Shown here: positions 33,068 to 42,486 of the stretch, one piece after another
How positions within the stretch are numbered: position 1 is the stretch's first letter
Layout of the letters: each line of letters opens with the position of its first letter
DNA from: MD308 sp051888795
Lineage (GTDB): Bacteria > Bacillota > Clostridia > Lachnospirales > Lachnospiraceae
Reading direction: 5' to 3'
Length of the DNA: 64,000 bases
NCBI GenBank assembly: GCA_051888795.1
Contig: JBJFCD010000149.1
Span: forward strand, 73,830 to 137,829
The notes under the pieces: generated by a model
Databases searched by the model: none
What the model was told of the DNA's origin: nothing
Seen by the model: only the letters and a program-made list of their open reading frames with translations
Translations under genes and position numbers: made by a program

Positions 33068-34444
33068 TTAAAATACAACATCATTTTCTTTTACGTATTT
33101 ACCATCAAGTGCAATATGGTCATAATTTGCAAGACTATAAGCGTTTCCTGCTTTTACAATATAATAATCTTCGCTTTCGCAAAGAATCTCTATCTGCTTA
33201 AAAACGGCATATCCTTTATTGATGTTATATACACCCTGCAGGCTTTTTGTCTGTTTCAATGTATAGGTATCTGATGACTCTGGTTTTAAAAGAACCGTAT
33301 CTTTCTCAAACGCAAGAGGATCTAAATATACCATGTCAGATTCCTGTTCCCAGTAATATACATCAACTTTCTGGAAAGTAGCATTACCGGTTTTGTCATC
33401 TACAAGTACGCCGGTTTCCTTACTGTTTCCTCCCTGAGTAAGATAATCCTTAGGAACCGTATAAAACTGTTTTTTTACAACAGATGATTTTGGAATCTTT
33501 AATCCTGTTTCATCCTCAAGGATCAGTTCAATATCCAGATATCGTTCCTGTATGTAACGAATCATAGCAGTATCAAATGTAAGAAAGGCAAAAGTTCCTT
33601 TTGACGTTTTATGGATTTCTATATCTGCCCTTTCTGATTCTCCATCTTTTGAAAAGCGGACCTTTACACGTTTTAAATCTGCCATCTCTTTTGCTGCACT
33701 GTCACTGAGGGAAATAACCAGTGTCCATGTGTCTTCTGTGATCAGCTTATATACCGGGTCACCGGATTTTACCTGCGTATTGTTTTTCATAGTCGTAACA
33801 GAATAGCCCTTTTTCGTAATCATATCTTCTGTTACATCATCAGCTTTTATTCTCTCATATCCATCAACAGAATAAGATATAATACCGTCAGCTACAGCTT
33901 TATATATTTGAAGCTCTGCTTCATTATTATCTATCATATCATCAAGCTGAGCCTGTCTGCTTTCGCTCGATTTGCTTTCCAGAACAGCCTGTATATTATC
34001 CTTTAGTGTATAGACATCACGAAACTGTTCATCCTTAAAATTCTCACTGAAAGACTGTGCTTTTAACAACAAAGCGCTCTGTTCCTCGCTCGTAAGTTCC
34101 GCCAAATTGTCAGAACTGCTGTCTTTAAAATCAAGCTCTTTTGAAGATAGTGTGTAAACATTTGTTTTAGCGCCTACTTTACTTCCTTCCTGACTGAAAT
34201 AGTTAATGTAACCGGTGCTTTCGGCGGAAATGACCTTTTCACTTCTGATTGCCAGCCCTGTATAAGCCGTATCTTTTAAAATAGAACCTTCTCTTACTTC
34301 ATACACAGATATATGCTTATCTGTCATATATAAAAATACAGTTGCAATCAAATATATAAATATAATCCCGAAAACCGCAATCCCTATATTAAAATGTGGT
34401 TTTTTTCGATATGTCTGTATATTTGTCAATTTCTTGTCTGTCAA
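33068..34444 (-). CDS. HlyD-like membrane-anchored adaptor protein, no adjacent transporter
   Basis: The 458-residue protein has one N-terminal membrane segment at about residues 19-41 and a large outside part. That part carries a lipoyl-like beta-barrel (AESTGYINYFSQEGSKVGA), a helical region (about 100-185) and a second barrel half (IISYSVDGYERI). This is the plan of membrane-fusion adaptors. No ABC or RND transporter gene is next to it. The gene starts at TTG overlapping the TGA of the radical SAM gene, and precedes yggS by 15 bases, so it belongs to the division cluster. A structural wall or division role is as likely as export. Confidence 0.7.
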   Translation of the reverse strand: MTDKKLTNIQTYRKKPHFNIGIAVFGIIFIYLIATVFLYMTDKHISVYEVREGSILKDTAYTGLAIRSEKVISAESTGYINYFSQEGSKVGAKTNVYTLSSKELDFKDSSSDNLAELTSEEQSALLLKAQSFSENFKDEQFRDVYTLKDNIQAVLESKSSESRQAQLDDMIDNNEAELQIYKAVADGIISYSVDGYERIKADDVTEDMITKKGYSVTTMKNNTQVKSGDPVYKLITEDTWTLVISLSDSAAKEMADLKRVKVRFSKDGESERADIEIHKTSKGTFAFLTFDTAMIRYIQERYLDIELILEDETGLKIPKSSVVKKQFYTVPKDYLTQGGNSKETGVLVDDKTGNATFQKVDVYYWEQESDMVYLDPLAFEKDTVLLKPESSDTYTLKQTKSLQGVYNINKGYAVFKQIEILCESEDYYIVKAGNAYSLANYDHIALDGKYVKENDVVF

Positions 34445-35406
34445 AATGATGCCCCCTGTAATTGTTCTAATGCTGCGCCGTTCAGATAATGGAAAAGTCT
34501 ACCCTGAAAATGATGCCCTTCGGTCATCTGTTTTGTCACTTCATCGCGCAGCTTCCACCAGCTTGTATTCCAGTTTGAAAATACAGCATCTTTCTGTGGA
34601 ACACGGCTGAATAATCGCTCTACAACAATATCCGGATCCAGATATTCAAGAAAGACGATCAGCCTGTGGATATATTCCTCTTTTGAGCATAACGTTATTG
34701 TACCATTTTCGTATGCATCGCACAACCTCGTGTTTTTAGCAATATACAGAGAATGTATCTTTACTATATCAATACCAAGTGCCGAAATGAATTTTGCTGT
34801 CTCAATACTGTCTTCTAATTCATCTCCCGGAAGATTTAGTATAACATGTGCGCAGACCATGAAATTATATTTTTTTATCTGGAGCACTGCGTCTATAAAT
34901 TCTGCAAGAGAGTGTCCTCTTTCGATTTTTGCAAGCGTATGATAATTTACTGTCTGAAGTCCAAGTTCAATAGTAATATCTATTTTTTCTTCTTCTGATA
35001 TTCTTTTTAAAACATCAAGATACTCTTTTCTGATACAGTCAGGTCTTGTCGATATATCTATTCCTACTATATCGGAAATTTCCAATGCTTCTTTCATATA
35101 CTTTTCAAAAATATCAACTGGCAAAAATGTGTTGGTATAATTCTGGAAATAAGCAATAAACTTATGAGCATGATATTTTGATTCAATATGCTCTTTTGTC
35201 TCAGTAAGCTGAATCTTTACCGGAACAGTCTGCTCCATTGCCTCAAATCCGGTTCCGCATTCTGCACAGAAACTGCATCCTGATCTGCCTCCGGTTCGGT
35301 TCGGACAGCTTACCGGAAGATTAACAGGAAGTTTGTACACCTTTTCACCGTATTTGTTTTTAAGATAATCGGAATATGCATAATAAAGTGTTTCGTTTTT
35401 ATCCAT
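34441..35406 (-). CDS. Radical SAM protein, TIGR01212 (YhcC) family
   Basis: The 321-residue protein has the family's distinctive cluster-binding stretch in CPNRTGGRSGCSFCAECG, with the spaced Cys, CxxC and extra Cys. It then has ELGLQTVNYHTLAKIERGH and VCAHVILNLPGDE, as in YhcC proteins. Function is unestablished; an RNA or tRNA modification role has been suggested for relatives. It is the first gene of the minus-strand group leading to yggS, sepF and lspA. The stop overlaps the HlyD-like gene by 4 bases. Confidence 0.85.
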   Translation of the reverse strand: MDKNETLYYAYSDYLKNKYGEKVYKLPVNLPVSCPNRTGGRSGCSFCAECGTGFEAMEQTVPVKIQLTETKEHIESKYHAHKFIAYFQNYTNTFLPVDIFEKYMKEALEISDIVGIDISTRPDCIRKEYLDVLKRISEEEKIDITIELGLQTVNYHTLAKIERGHSLAEFIDAVLQIKKYNFMVCAHVILNLPGDELEDSIETAKFISALGIDIVKIHSLYIAKNTRLCDAYENGTITLCSKEEYIHRLIVFLEYLDPDIVVERLFSRVPQKDAVFSNWNTSWWKLRDEVTKQMTEGHHFQGRLFHYLNGAALEQLQGASF

Positions 35407-35482
35407 AAATTTTCCTTTTCATGTATATTTTTAATTTTTACCACACATAATAATGCCAGCATCAAAAAAGGAGGCATTCATT

Positions 35483-35695
35483 ATGAAATGGTTTGACAAT
35501 ACCGCTTTAACACTTGTAATTATCGGTGCAGTTAACTGGTTATTAATTGGAATCTTCCGCTTTGACCTGGTTGCATTCCTGTTTGGAAATCTTTCCTGGT
35601 TTTCCCGTATCATTTATGCGATCATTGGCCTGTGCGGTCTGTATCTGATTAGCTTGTACGGAAGAATCGGAAGCGCTTCAAATGTACATTCATAA
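35483..35695 (+). CDS. DUF378 small membrane protein
   Basis: This 70-residue protein is two membrane helices: TLVIIGAVNWLLIGIFRFDLV with the DUF378 hallmark GAxNWLLIG, and IIYAIIGLCGLYLISLY. The function is unknown. ATG 35483 is favoured by AAAGGAGG 12 bases upstream; a frame from 35453 adds ten residues. It is an isolated plus-strand gene between two long minus-strand operons, and a terminator hairpin follows. Confidence 0.85.
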   Translation: MKWFDNTALTLVIIGAVNWLLIGIFRFDLVAFLFGNLSWFSRIIYAIIGLCGLYLISLYGRIGSASNVHS

Positions 35696-35710
35696 ATATA
35701 TAGCATAAAT

Positions 35711-35740
35711 AGGGGGAATCCCCATAAAAGGATACCCCCT
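35711..35740. terminator. Terminator between the DUF378 and dacA-like genes
   Basis: AGGGGG (35711-35716) pairs with CCCCCT (35735-35740), and an alternative inner stem GGGG/CCCC is possible. It lies between convergent genes and probably ends the long mre-min-rod operon as well as the DUF378 transcript. Confidence 0.65.
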
Positions 35741-35748
35741 CATATTAT

Positions 35749-36915
35749 TTATTCATTTTCAGGAATAGCCTCAATAAGCGTTGTCATTTCCTGATACAGA
35801 ATCTCCTTTGATTCTGCCCCCATCACGATAGAAATATAAGGCTTCCCACTGTCAGATTCATCCAATAACACAAGACAATTTCCGGCCTTAAATGTAGTCC
35901 CTGTTTTACCACCTATCACTTTTCCGGTCTTCGGAAGTTCTGTCTCTCCCTGTGCATAATAATTCGTAGGCTCCCATTTGATTTTTACATATCCGGGTTC
36001 ACTCTGTATTATTTGCATATGGGGATTATCACTAAGAGATTCATTTGCCGAATCGGAAGATACCGCATCACTACCTTCCGCAGTATCAGTCTCTCTTTTA
36101 ATATCGGCAGTATAAGAATCTGCTTTAATAATCTCAATAAATTCATCATATTTGATACATTCATTAAAAATGAGGTAGATATCGTAAGCTGTAGTATAAT
36201 GATCATCATCATGGAGCCCATTGGGGTTAACAAAATGAGAATTTGTCGCCATAATTTCTTTTGCTTTCGCGTTCATCATTTCTGCAAATCCATCTACACT
36301 GCCACCTATATGTTCGGCAATGGCAACTGCATTGTCATTACCTGAATAGATTAATAATCCGCCCAGAAGATCTTTGAGAGTAAGTTCATCTCCTTCATGG
36401 ATGCCGCAAGTCTGCTCATCATATGCAAACTTATCAGAATCTGCATTTTCCGATACTGTTACAATATCAGAAAGTTCGCCGTTCTCAAGCGCAACAAGTG
36501 CAGTCATCAGTTTTGTAAGACTTGCCGGATAAAGCTTTTCATGAACATTATATGCAAAATCAGTCTTTTTTTCATCCACGTCAAAAAGAGCTGCCGACTT
36601 TAACTTTCCAGTTTCCGGGGCACCTTCTATGTCAATATTTTCAGACACAACGCATAAATCTGCCGAATATAAGGTTCCTCTATAAACTGATTTGTTATAA
36701 TGCGAGGTCTCATATTCAGCAACAAAGGTTTCTTCTTTTTTATTTTGTCTTATAAGTACACCCACAGCAACAAAACACAGAATTACCAGAATAAATAACA
36801 TTCTGCGAATCAAAGCTTTCCTTTTTCTTCGGGCTTTTGAGCGTCTTAGCGCTCTGTCTGATTTTTTCATTCTTCTGTAATTATCTGATTTATTTGGTCT
36901 ATCGGTACATCTCAC
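35749..36915 (-). CDS. dacA: D-alanyl-D-alanine carboxypeptidase (penicillin-binding protein, S11 family)
   Basis: The 388-residue protein has a very basic cytoplasmic N-terminus, one membrane anchor (about residues 39-56) and a serine DD-peptidase domain. Catalytic motifs are S132-x2-K135 in ASLTKL, SGN in IYSGNDNAV and KTG in GGKTGTT. An acidic Ser/Asp-rich insert of about 25 residues interrupts the domain before the KTG motif. It trims stem peptides. The first in-frame GTG (36915) overlaps mgsA by 17 bases. A start at ATG 36870 is also possible, and neither has a strong ribosome-binding site. It is the last gene of the ten-gene operon. Confidence 0.87.
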   Translation of the reverse strand: MRCTDRPNKSDNYRRMKKSDRALRRSKARRKRKALIRRMLFILVILCFVAVGVLIRQNKKEETFVAEYETSHYNKSVYRGTLYSADLCVVSENIDIEGAPETGKLKSAALFDVDEKKTDFAYNVHEKLYPASLTKLMTALVALENGELSDIVTVSENADSDKFAYDEQTCGIHEGDELTLKDLLGGLLIYSGNDNAVAIAEHIGGSVDGFAEMMNAKAKEIMATNSHFVNPNGLHDDDHYTTAYDIYLIFNECIKYDEFIEIIKADSYTADIKRETDTAEGSDAVSSDSANESLSDNPHMQIIQSEPGYVKIKWEPTNYYAQGETELPKTGKVIGGKTGTTFKAGNCLVLLDESDSGKPYISIVMGAESKEILYQEMTTLIEAIPENE

Positions 36916-37294
36916 GCCAATCTAAATCTCCTCTGTCAATTGCTAATACAATAAGCTCCGCAGTAGCAAGGTTTGTTGCCATCGGAATATTATAAGTGTC
37001 ACACAAACGGATCACATCATTGACATCCGGCTCGTGCGGCTTTGGATTTGAAGGTTCGCGCAGGAAAATCAGTGCATCAATATCATTCTGAGCAATCTGT
37101 GCTCCGAGCTGCTGCTTTCCTCCAAGTGGTCCGGCAAGATATTTGTGAATGTTCAAATTTGTAACTTCCTCAATCAATCTTCCGGTTGTACCTGTCGCAT
37201 ACAAATTATGTTTACTTAATATACCGCGGTACGCAATACAAAAATTCTGCATCAATGTTTTTTTCGAATCATGCGCAATTAATCCGATATTCAT
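36899..37294 (-). CDS. mgsA: Methylglyoxal synthase
   Basis: The 131-residue enzyme turns dihydroxyacetone phosphate into methylglyoxal. It has NIGLIAHDSKKTLM at the start, the phosphate-binding YATGTTGRLIEE, AGPLGGKQQLGAQI and the catalytic-Asp stretch NDIDALIFLREP with the His in PHEPDV. ATG 37294, with AAGGAGAG upstream, gives the normal length; the much longer open frame overlaps rodA and is not real. It lies between rodA and dacA, the usual clostridial place. Confidence 0.95.
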   Translation of the reverse strand: MNIGLIAHDSKKTLMQNFCIAYRGILSKHNLYATGTTGRLIEEVTNLNIHKYLAGPLGGKQQLGAQIAQNDIDALIFLREPSNPKPHEPDVNDVIRLCDTYNIPMATNLATAELIVLAIDRGDLDWREMYR

Positions 37295-37308
37295 GGTTTT
37301 CACTCTCC

Positions 37309-38433
37309 TTACTGATACTTCTTCGGCTGTAATCCGACATTTAATACAAATCCAATCCCCATGTAAAGACTGACTAGAGAGGTAAGACCGTAACTGACAA
37401 ACGGTAAAGGTACGCCTGTATTTGGCATTAATCCGGTAGCTACTGAAATATTGATGAAACTCTGGACTCCAATGAGTCCTCCTACCCCGCAGCAGATAAT
37501 CCTCCCTGCCAGATTCTGCGCTCGTATTCCTATTAAAATACATTGTATCACAATTAACAACAATAACGCAATAACTATACAACATCCGATGAAACCTAAT
37601 TCTTCACCTACAATTGCGAAGATAAAATCTGTCTGAGGCTCTAGAATAAAGTTTCCGTTTTTAACAGACGTTGTTGTATTATTATTCAATCCTTTTCCGG
37701 TTAACTGTCCAGATCCGATCGCCATAACAGAGTTATTTTGCTGATATGCTTCATCACTGGCATATTTTTCCGGTTCAAGAAAAGCAAGAATACGTTTCTG
37801 CTGATACTCCTTTAGAAAAGGCTGATTCGGCATCACTGCTATACTGAGAAAGATAATTGCCGCAGGGATGAGAATCAATAGCACTTTTCCTATAAAACGA
37901 TAGCTGAGACCTCCCACATAGATCATGAGACAAATGACGAGTGCTGTAACAATTGTAGTCGACAGATTCGGTTCTACAACAATTAGTCCCAGTGGTATGG
38001 CTGAAAGTATCGCATATTTTATCAAAGTTGCCTTTTCATTTATATCTTCTGCATGATTCATTATATACTTTGCAAAAAATAATATCAAAAGTATTTTTGC
38101 AAGTTCTGATGGCTGAAAAGTGGTAAATCCAAGATTGATCCATCTTTTTGCCCCGTTAACTGTCTGACCGACTGCAAGAACAAGTCCTAGACTGATTATG
38201 GCGACCCCGTAGATCAGCCAGTAAAAATCTAATACCCAAACATAATCAACCAAAGAAACAACTGCCATAACGATCAGACCGACAACAACTCCAAAAATCT
38301 GTTTACTCTGATAAACTTCTTTTGCGCTTCCTACTACGAGTATTCCCAATACAGACAGCGCAAAAACAAGTGCAACCAATGTAAAATTATAATTTTTTAA
38401 GTGATATACTTTTGCAAATCTAGGTGTTTTCAA
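37309..38433 (-). CDS. rodA: Rod-shape SEDS glycosyltransferase RodA
   Basis: The 374-residue membrane protein has about ten helices. SEDS-family motifs are visible: KRWINLGFTTFQPSELAKI, SVMAIGSGQLTGKGL, the catalytic-Asp loop EPQTDFIFAIVGEELGF, and NTGVPLPFVSYGLTSL. RodA polymerises glycan strands for cell elongation together with PBP2, whose gene lies three genes upstream. Translation likely starts at TTG 38433 after AGGAG, overlapping the minE stop by 4 bases. Confidence 0.95.
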   Translation of the reverse strand: MKTPRFAKVYHLKNYNFTLVALVFALSVLGILVVGSAKEVYQSKQIFGVVVGLIVMAVVSLVDYVWVLDFYWLIYGVAIISLGLVLAVGQTVNGAKRWINLGFTTFQPSELAKILLILFFAKYIMNHAEDINEKATLIKYAILSAIPLGLIVVEPNLSTTIVTALVICLMIYVGGLSYRFIGKVLLILIPAAIIFLSIAVMPNQPFLKEYQQKRILAFLEPEKYASDEAYQQNNSVMAIGSGQLTGKGLNNNTTTSVKNGNFILEPQTDFIFAIVGEELGFIGCCIVIALLLLIVIQCILIGIRAQNLAGRIICCGVGGLIGVQSFINISVATGLMPNTGVPLPFVSYGLTSLVSLYMGIGFVLNVGLQPKKYQ

Positions 38434-38642
38434 TCTTCTTCTCCTAAAAAGTTAATCAATAAATGTGTTCGTGTTATTTCCACTTGAAAATCATCTTCTG
38501 TAAATTCAATATATTTTGAAAGCAGTTCATATAACTCCCTGCATATTTTGTCATAGCATTCCGGTGTGCAATTTACACGGTCAGAAGTGACCAGTGCCTT
38601 AATTCGGTCTTTCGCAATATTCACAGATGATTTTCTTTTCAT
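38430..38642 (-). CDS. minE: MinE, short form lacking the N-terminal membrane-targeting segment
   Basis: The 70-residue protein begins MKRKSSVNIAKDRIKALV and ends with a topological-specificity domain (TPECYDKICRELYELLSKY, VEITRTHLLI). MinE stimulates MinD ATPase to move the division inhibitor away from mid-cell. In E. coli the NIAKERL helix starts near residue 19 after an amphipathic membrane-targeting stretch; here it starts near residue 8, so that stretch is missing. ATG 38642 follows minD by 10 bases. An earlier start would overlap minD in another frame. Confidence 0.85.
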   Translation of the reverse strand: MKRKSSVNIAKDRIKALVTSDRVNCTPECYDKICRELYELLSKYIEFTEDDFQVEITRTHLLINFLGEED

Positions 38643-38652
38643 AGCTGCTTCC

Positions 38653-39444
38653 CTAACCTTTCTTAAATAAATGCGAAAGTTTTGAAAACAGACCATTATT
38701 CTCATCAATATCCGTAAATGGAACTTCTTCTCCATCGATTCTGCGGCATATATTAGCATATGCCCTGCCTGCCTTCGAATCGATACCAATTACAGGCTCT
38801 CCCTGATTTGTGCCAATTACTACTCTCTCATCATCAGGAATAGCGCCGATCAGAGGGATAGACAGAATTTCTGTCACATCATCAACTGACATCATATCTC
38901 CTCTGCGCACCATATCCATACGGATTCTGTTAATAATAAGCGAATTATCTCTTAAATGATTTTTTTCCAAAAGTCCTATGATCCTGTCTGCATCACGGAT
39001 AGCTGATACTTCAGGCGTGGTTACCACAATCGCACGGTCAGCTCCGGCAATTGCATTCTGAAATCCCTGCTCAATCCCGGCAGGACAATCCAGCAGAACA
39101 TAATCAAACTCTTCTTTCAGTTCTGATGTAAGCTTTTTCATCTGACCCGGTGAAATTGCAGATTTATCTTTTGTCTGTGCAGATGGCAGAAGATAAAGAT
39201 TTTCATACCGTTTGTCTCTGATCAATGCCTGCTTCAGACGGCATCCGCCTTCAATGACATCAACCAGATTATAGACAATCAGATTTTCAAGTCCCATTAC
39301 AACATCAAGGTTGCGAAGCCCAAGATCTGTGTCAATAACTACTACTTTTTTGCCAAGCTGTGACAGCCCTGCACCAATATTTGCAGTCGTCGTTGTCTTT
39401 CCGACTCCGCCTTTTCCTGATGTAATTACAATAACTTCTCCCAT
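38653..39444 (-). CDS. minD: Septum-site determining ATPase MinD
   Basis: The 263-residue ParA-type ATPase has the deviant Walker A KGGVGKTTTTANIG (residues 10-23), VVIDTDLGLRNLDV, and DCPAGIEQGFQNAI. An amphipathic C-terminal helix (LFSKLSHLFKKG) binds membrane. AGGAGG lies before the ATG. The gene lies 102 bases after mrdA and 10 before minE. The usual preceding gene minC is absent. Confidence 0.96.
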   Translation of the reverse strand: MGEVIVITSGKGGVGKTTTTANIGAGLSQLGKKVVVIDTDLGLRNLDVVMGLENLIVYNLVDVIEGGCRLKQALIRDKRYENLYLLPSAQTKDKSAISPGQMKKLTSELKEEFDYVLLDCPAGIEQGFQNAIAGADRAIVVTTPEVSAIRDADRIIGLLEKNHLRDNSLIINRIRMDMVRRGDMMSVDDVTEILSIPLIGAIPDDERVVIGTNQGEPVIGIDSKAGRAYANICRRIDGEEVPFTDIDENNGLFSKLSHLFKKG

Positions 39445-39546
39445 GAATAACTTCCTCCTATCATGATTTCATTGAATGTTTCCGGCAATGCATGCTTTTA
39501 TCATTCGTATCAGAAAGTCCCATGCGCTAAATGTCTGGATTTAATT

Positions 39547-42486
39547 TTAATCTCCACCGGAACTGTCTGTAATCTTCTTTGCCTTTCCTGTAATGATCTC
39601 TTTCTTCGGAGCAAGCTTATAATAATATTTCATAAGATCTTTGCCTACTTCAGCTGCATTATGAGAACTGTAACCGTTTGCAATACGGATTGCAAATGCA
39701 ACTTCAGGATCATCGCTCGGAGCAAATCCTATAAACAGACCATGGTCAGGATGCGTTTTACTCTGCTGTGCAGTACCTGTTTTTCCAGATAACTTCAGAC
39801 TGCTGTTATTTATCTCAGAAAAGATAGCGTTTTGCTCATCGCGAACAACTTCTCGCATTCCGTTGTGTACTGCATTCCATGTGGAATCACTGACTTCGTC
39901 GATCGTATTTTTTACTTTCGGCTCGTATTCTTCCAAAATCTTTCCATCATTTGTAGTTGTTTTATCTAGAAGTGTCAGATCATATACAGTTCCCTTATTG
40001 GCAATAGCTGTAACATATCTGGCAAGCTGGGTTGTAGTATAATTGTTGGTACCTTGTCCGATTGCAGACGGCACAGAAGATTCATCCGAAATCTCCGGCT
40101 CTGCCTCGGGAATCTCAACCCCGGAAACATCACCAAGGCCAAACATTTCTGCATATTTTTTCAGCTTATCCGTACCGGTCGTGCTGGAATAATATTTTGT
40201 TGTTGCACTTCCCTCGGAATTGTCAGAACCTATTTTACTGATTCCTTTATCTTTTAAGCTGAGTCTGTATCCGACTTCATAGAAGAAACTATTACAGGAA
40301 TGCTCAATTGCTCCTTCTACATTCAAACTACCGTGAGCTCTTGGATATGCCCAGCATTTTGGATTCGGTTCTACCTTCTTGTAAACGCCGTTACACGGAA
40401 GATAAGTTCCAAGATTAATAACGCCCTCTGTCAGTCCTGCAATTGCAACAAGCGGTTTGTACGTAGATCCTGGCGCGGTTTTTTCCTGCGTTGCATTGTT
40501 ATAGAAAGGTCGGGACTGATCTGTCACAAGCTTATTATAATAATCTGAATCCATAGAGTTTGCCAGTCGGTTATTGTCGTATCCCGGATAGGAAACGCAG
40601 GCTAACACTTCCCCGGTCTTTGTATCAGTCATGACAAGAGAACCTGTACACGGTTCCAGACCAAGCTGCCCCGGTGTAATCTTCAGATCTTCAATTTTTC
40701 CACGAATGAAATCATAAGCTCCCAGGCTTCCTGCTTTTAGCCGGTTATACTGATCTTCGTCATATTTCAGCACTTTTTGCTCATAAAGCATAAGACAAAT
40801 CTGTCTTCCGGTAATGGAACCCTTTTTGATCATGTACTTATAAATAACTTTGTCAAAAGAATTATTGGACTCCAACTGTTCCATAATGTACTTTTTCAGG
40901 CCTTCATAAATTTCACTGGAATCAGAATACTTACCGCCTTCACCGATATAATCCTTTAATTTTGATGTATCTACCCAGTTTTGGGAAATCGCATAATTCA
41001 AATAAGTATATACGTTAATTGATTCCTCTGTTTTCCATGCCTTATAAGTCTTATCATTGCTGTCAATGGAGCTGGACATAATAATCTTATGATTTGATGT
41101 AAGCATATCGGTAACAATATAAGTCAGATATGCCTGCCATTCTTTTGACATATCTTTGTAAGCTTTTTCATCAGGATTGTTCAGAATATCTGAAAGCTTT
41201 TCCAGTATTTTTTCCTTTTCTTTCGAAAAAATATCATATACTTCCTTCTCTGTTTCCTTTGCGTCTTCCTCGGCAAAATGATTCATATCCAGTATATCAT
41301 TGGACAGAAAAGCATTATAAACATCACCGATTGGAATGATAACGTCACTTCCGTCGCTGACCTGTGTCCGGTCATACTCCAGAACATTGCGGATTTTAGA
41401 AAGAAGTATTCCCGCAAGCTCCTGTTCCAGTATATTGTACGCAGCAACCTGAAGATCTGAGTCAATGGAAAGATAAATATCATTTCCGGCCTTTGGTTTA
41501 GAAACCTGAACCGTCTCAATTACTTTTCCAACATTATTTACATAAAGCTTGACTTCACCTTTCTTCCCCTTTAAAGTGGAATCCATCGTCTTTTCAAGCC
41601 CTGCTTTACCTACAGTGTCATTTTTATCGTATTTTTCTTTATCTTCTTTGCTGAGAGCATCATATTCTTCTACAGAAATCTGTCCCGTATAACCGATAAT
41701 ATTTGCAAAGCATTTACTATTGTTATAATGGCGCACAGATTTTTCTTCTATATCAACTCCCTGCAGAGAGTCCATATTTTCCATAATATCAGCCACTGTC
41801 TCTTCCGATACTTCTTCAGCTATCGTTGTAGCGATATATTTCTGATAGCTGTTCAGAGAGATCGCATATCGCACATTGACCAGCTTGAGGACATCTTCCT
41901 TTTCCATCTTTTTCTGATCAATTCCATACCCGTACACTTCATCTGTACACAGATAGTTAATAATATCCTGTGCTGATTGATTTTTCTGTTTCTTCGTCAG
42001 CTCATCAATAGTCTTTTTTCCGTAAACATCAGCAATAAAACGAAGCTTTCTGGTCTGTGATTCCGCCATAAACTTATATTTATTATCATTATCAAGAATG
42101 ATTCCGAAATCATTAATTACCGTATCTCCATTCTTTTCTACGATGTCAATGATCTGAGTGACAATTTTATTCAGTTCTTTATTTTTCTGTTTTTTCGTAT
42201 CATACTCGCCGTTGTCTTCAATTGTAACAGCATACGCCAGCTCATTATATGCCAGCAGCTTTCCGTTTCGGTCGTAAATATTTCCTCGTGTTCCCTCTAC
42301 TTCTTTTGTCTTCTGAATTTGCAGTTTGTAATTATCAAAATATTCCTGACCTTTTACAATCTGCAGATAGAACACTCTCTGGACAAGAATTGCGGAAGTC
42401 ACACAAAATACAATGATTACGACAATCACTCTGGATTTTACAATCTCTGAAACTTTGTTTCTGATTCTTTCCCAAATATCAGACAA
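39547..42486 (-). CDS. mrdA: Penicillin-binding protein 2 (elongation transpeptidase), enlarged
   Basis: The protein has about 979 residues: one membrane anchor, a pedestal/dimerisation region (EGTRGNIYDRNGKLLAYNE) and a transpeptidase domain. The active Ser is in GSTYKP (about 674), SCN in EHSCNSF and KTG in SGKTGTAQ. It crosslinks peptidoglycan with RodA. A helical insert of roughly 250 residues separates DIYLSIDSDLQVAA from GSLVMTDTKTGEVLA, so the protein is about 300 residues longer than E. coli PBP2. TTG 42486 fits AAAGGAG upstream and overlaps the mreD stop. An alternative TTG is 42519. Confidence 0.9.
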   Translation of the reverse strand: MSDIWERIRNKVSEIVKSRVIVVIIVFCVTSAILVQRVFYLQIVKGQEYFDNYKLQIQKTKEVEGTRGNIYDRNGKLLAYNELAYAVTIEDNGEYDTKKQKNKELNKIVTQIIDIVEKNGDTVINDFGIILDNDNKYKFMAESQTRKLRFIADVYGKKTIDELTKKQKNQSAQDIINYLCTDEVYGYGIDQKKMEKEDVLKLVNVRYAISLNSYQKYIATTIAEEVSEETVADIMENMDSLQGVDIEEKSVRHYNNSKCFANIIGYTGQISVEEYDALSKEDKEKYDKNDTVGKAGLEKTMDSTLKGKKGEVKLYVNNVGKVIETVQVSKPKAGNDIYLSIDSDLQVAAYNILEQELAGILLSKIRNVLEYDRTQVSDGSDVIIPIGDVYNAFLSNDILDMNHFAEEDAKETEKEVYDIFSKEKEKILEKLSDILNNPDEKAYKDMSKEWQAYLTYIVTDMLTSNHKIIMSSSIDSNDKTYKAWKTEESINVYTYLNYAISQNWVDTSKLKDYIGEGGKYSDSSEIYEGLKKYIMEQLESNNSFDKVIYKYMIKKGSITGRQICLMLYEQKVLKYDEDQYNRLKAGSLGAYDFIRGKIEDLKITPGQLGLEPCTGSLVMTDTKTGEVLACVSYPGYDNNRLANSMDSDYYNKLVTDQSRPFYNNATQEKTAPGSTYKPLVAIAGLTEGVINLGTYLPCNGVYKKVEPNPKCWAYPRAHGSLNVEGAIEHSCNSFFYEVGYRLSLKDKGISKIGSDNSEGSATTKYYSSTTGTDKLKKYAEMFGLGDVSGVEIPEAEPEISDESSVPSAIGQGTNNYTTTQLARYVTAIANKGTVYDLTLLDKTTTNDGKILEEYEPKVKNTIDEVSDSTWNAVHNGMREVVRDEQNAIFSEINNSSLKLSGKTGTAQQSKTHPDHGLFIGFAPSDDPEVAFAIRIANGYSSHNAAEVGKDLMKYYYKLAPKKEIITGKAKKITDSSGGD

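Noticed and set aside
36899..37585. 228-residue version of methylglyoxal synthase
   Set aside because: The first 97 residues overlap rodA in another frame and are not part of the family. The true start is ATG 37294.
38430..38789. 119-residue MinE with an earlier start inside minD
   Set aside because: The added residues overlap minD and do not resemble the MinE membrane-targeting segment, though this remains the main alternative for the short MinE.
39445..39546. Remnant of minC between mrdA and minD
   Set aside because: The 102 bases contain only an 18-codon frame without similarity to MinC.
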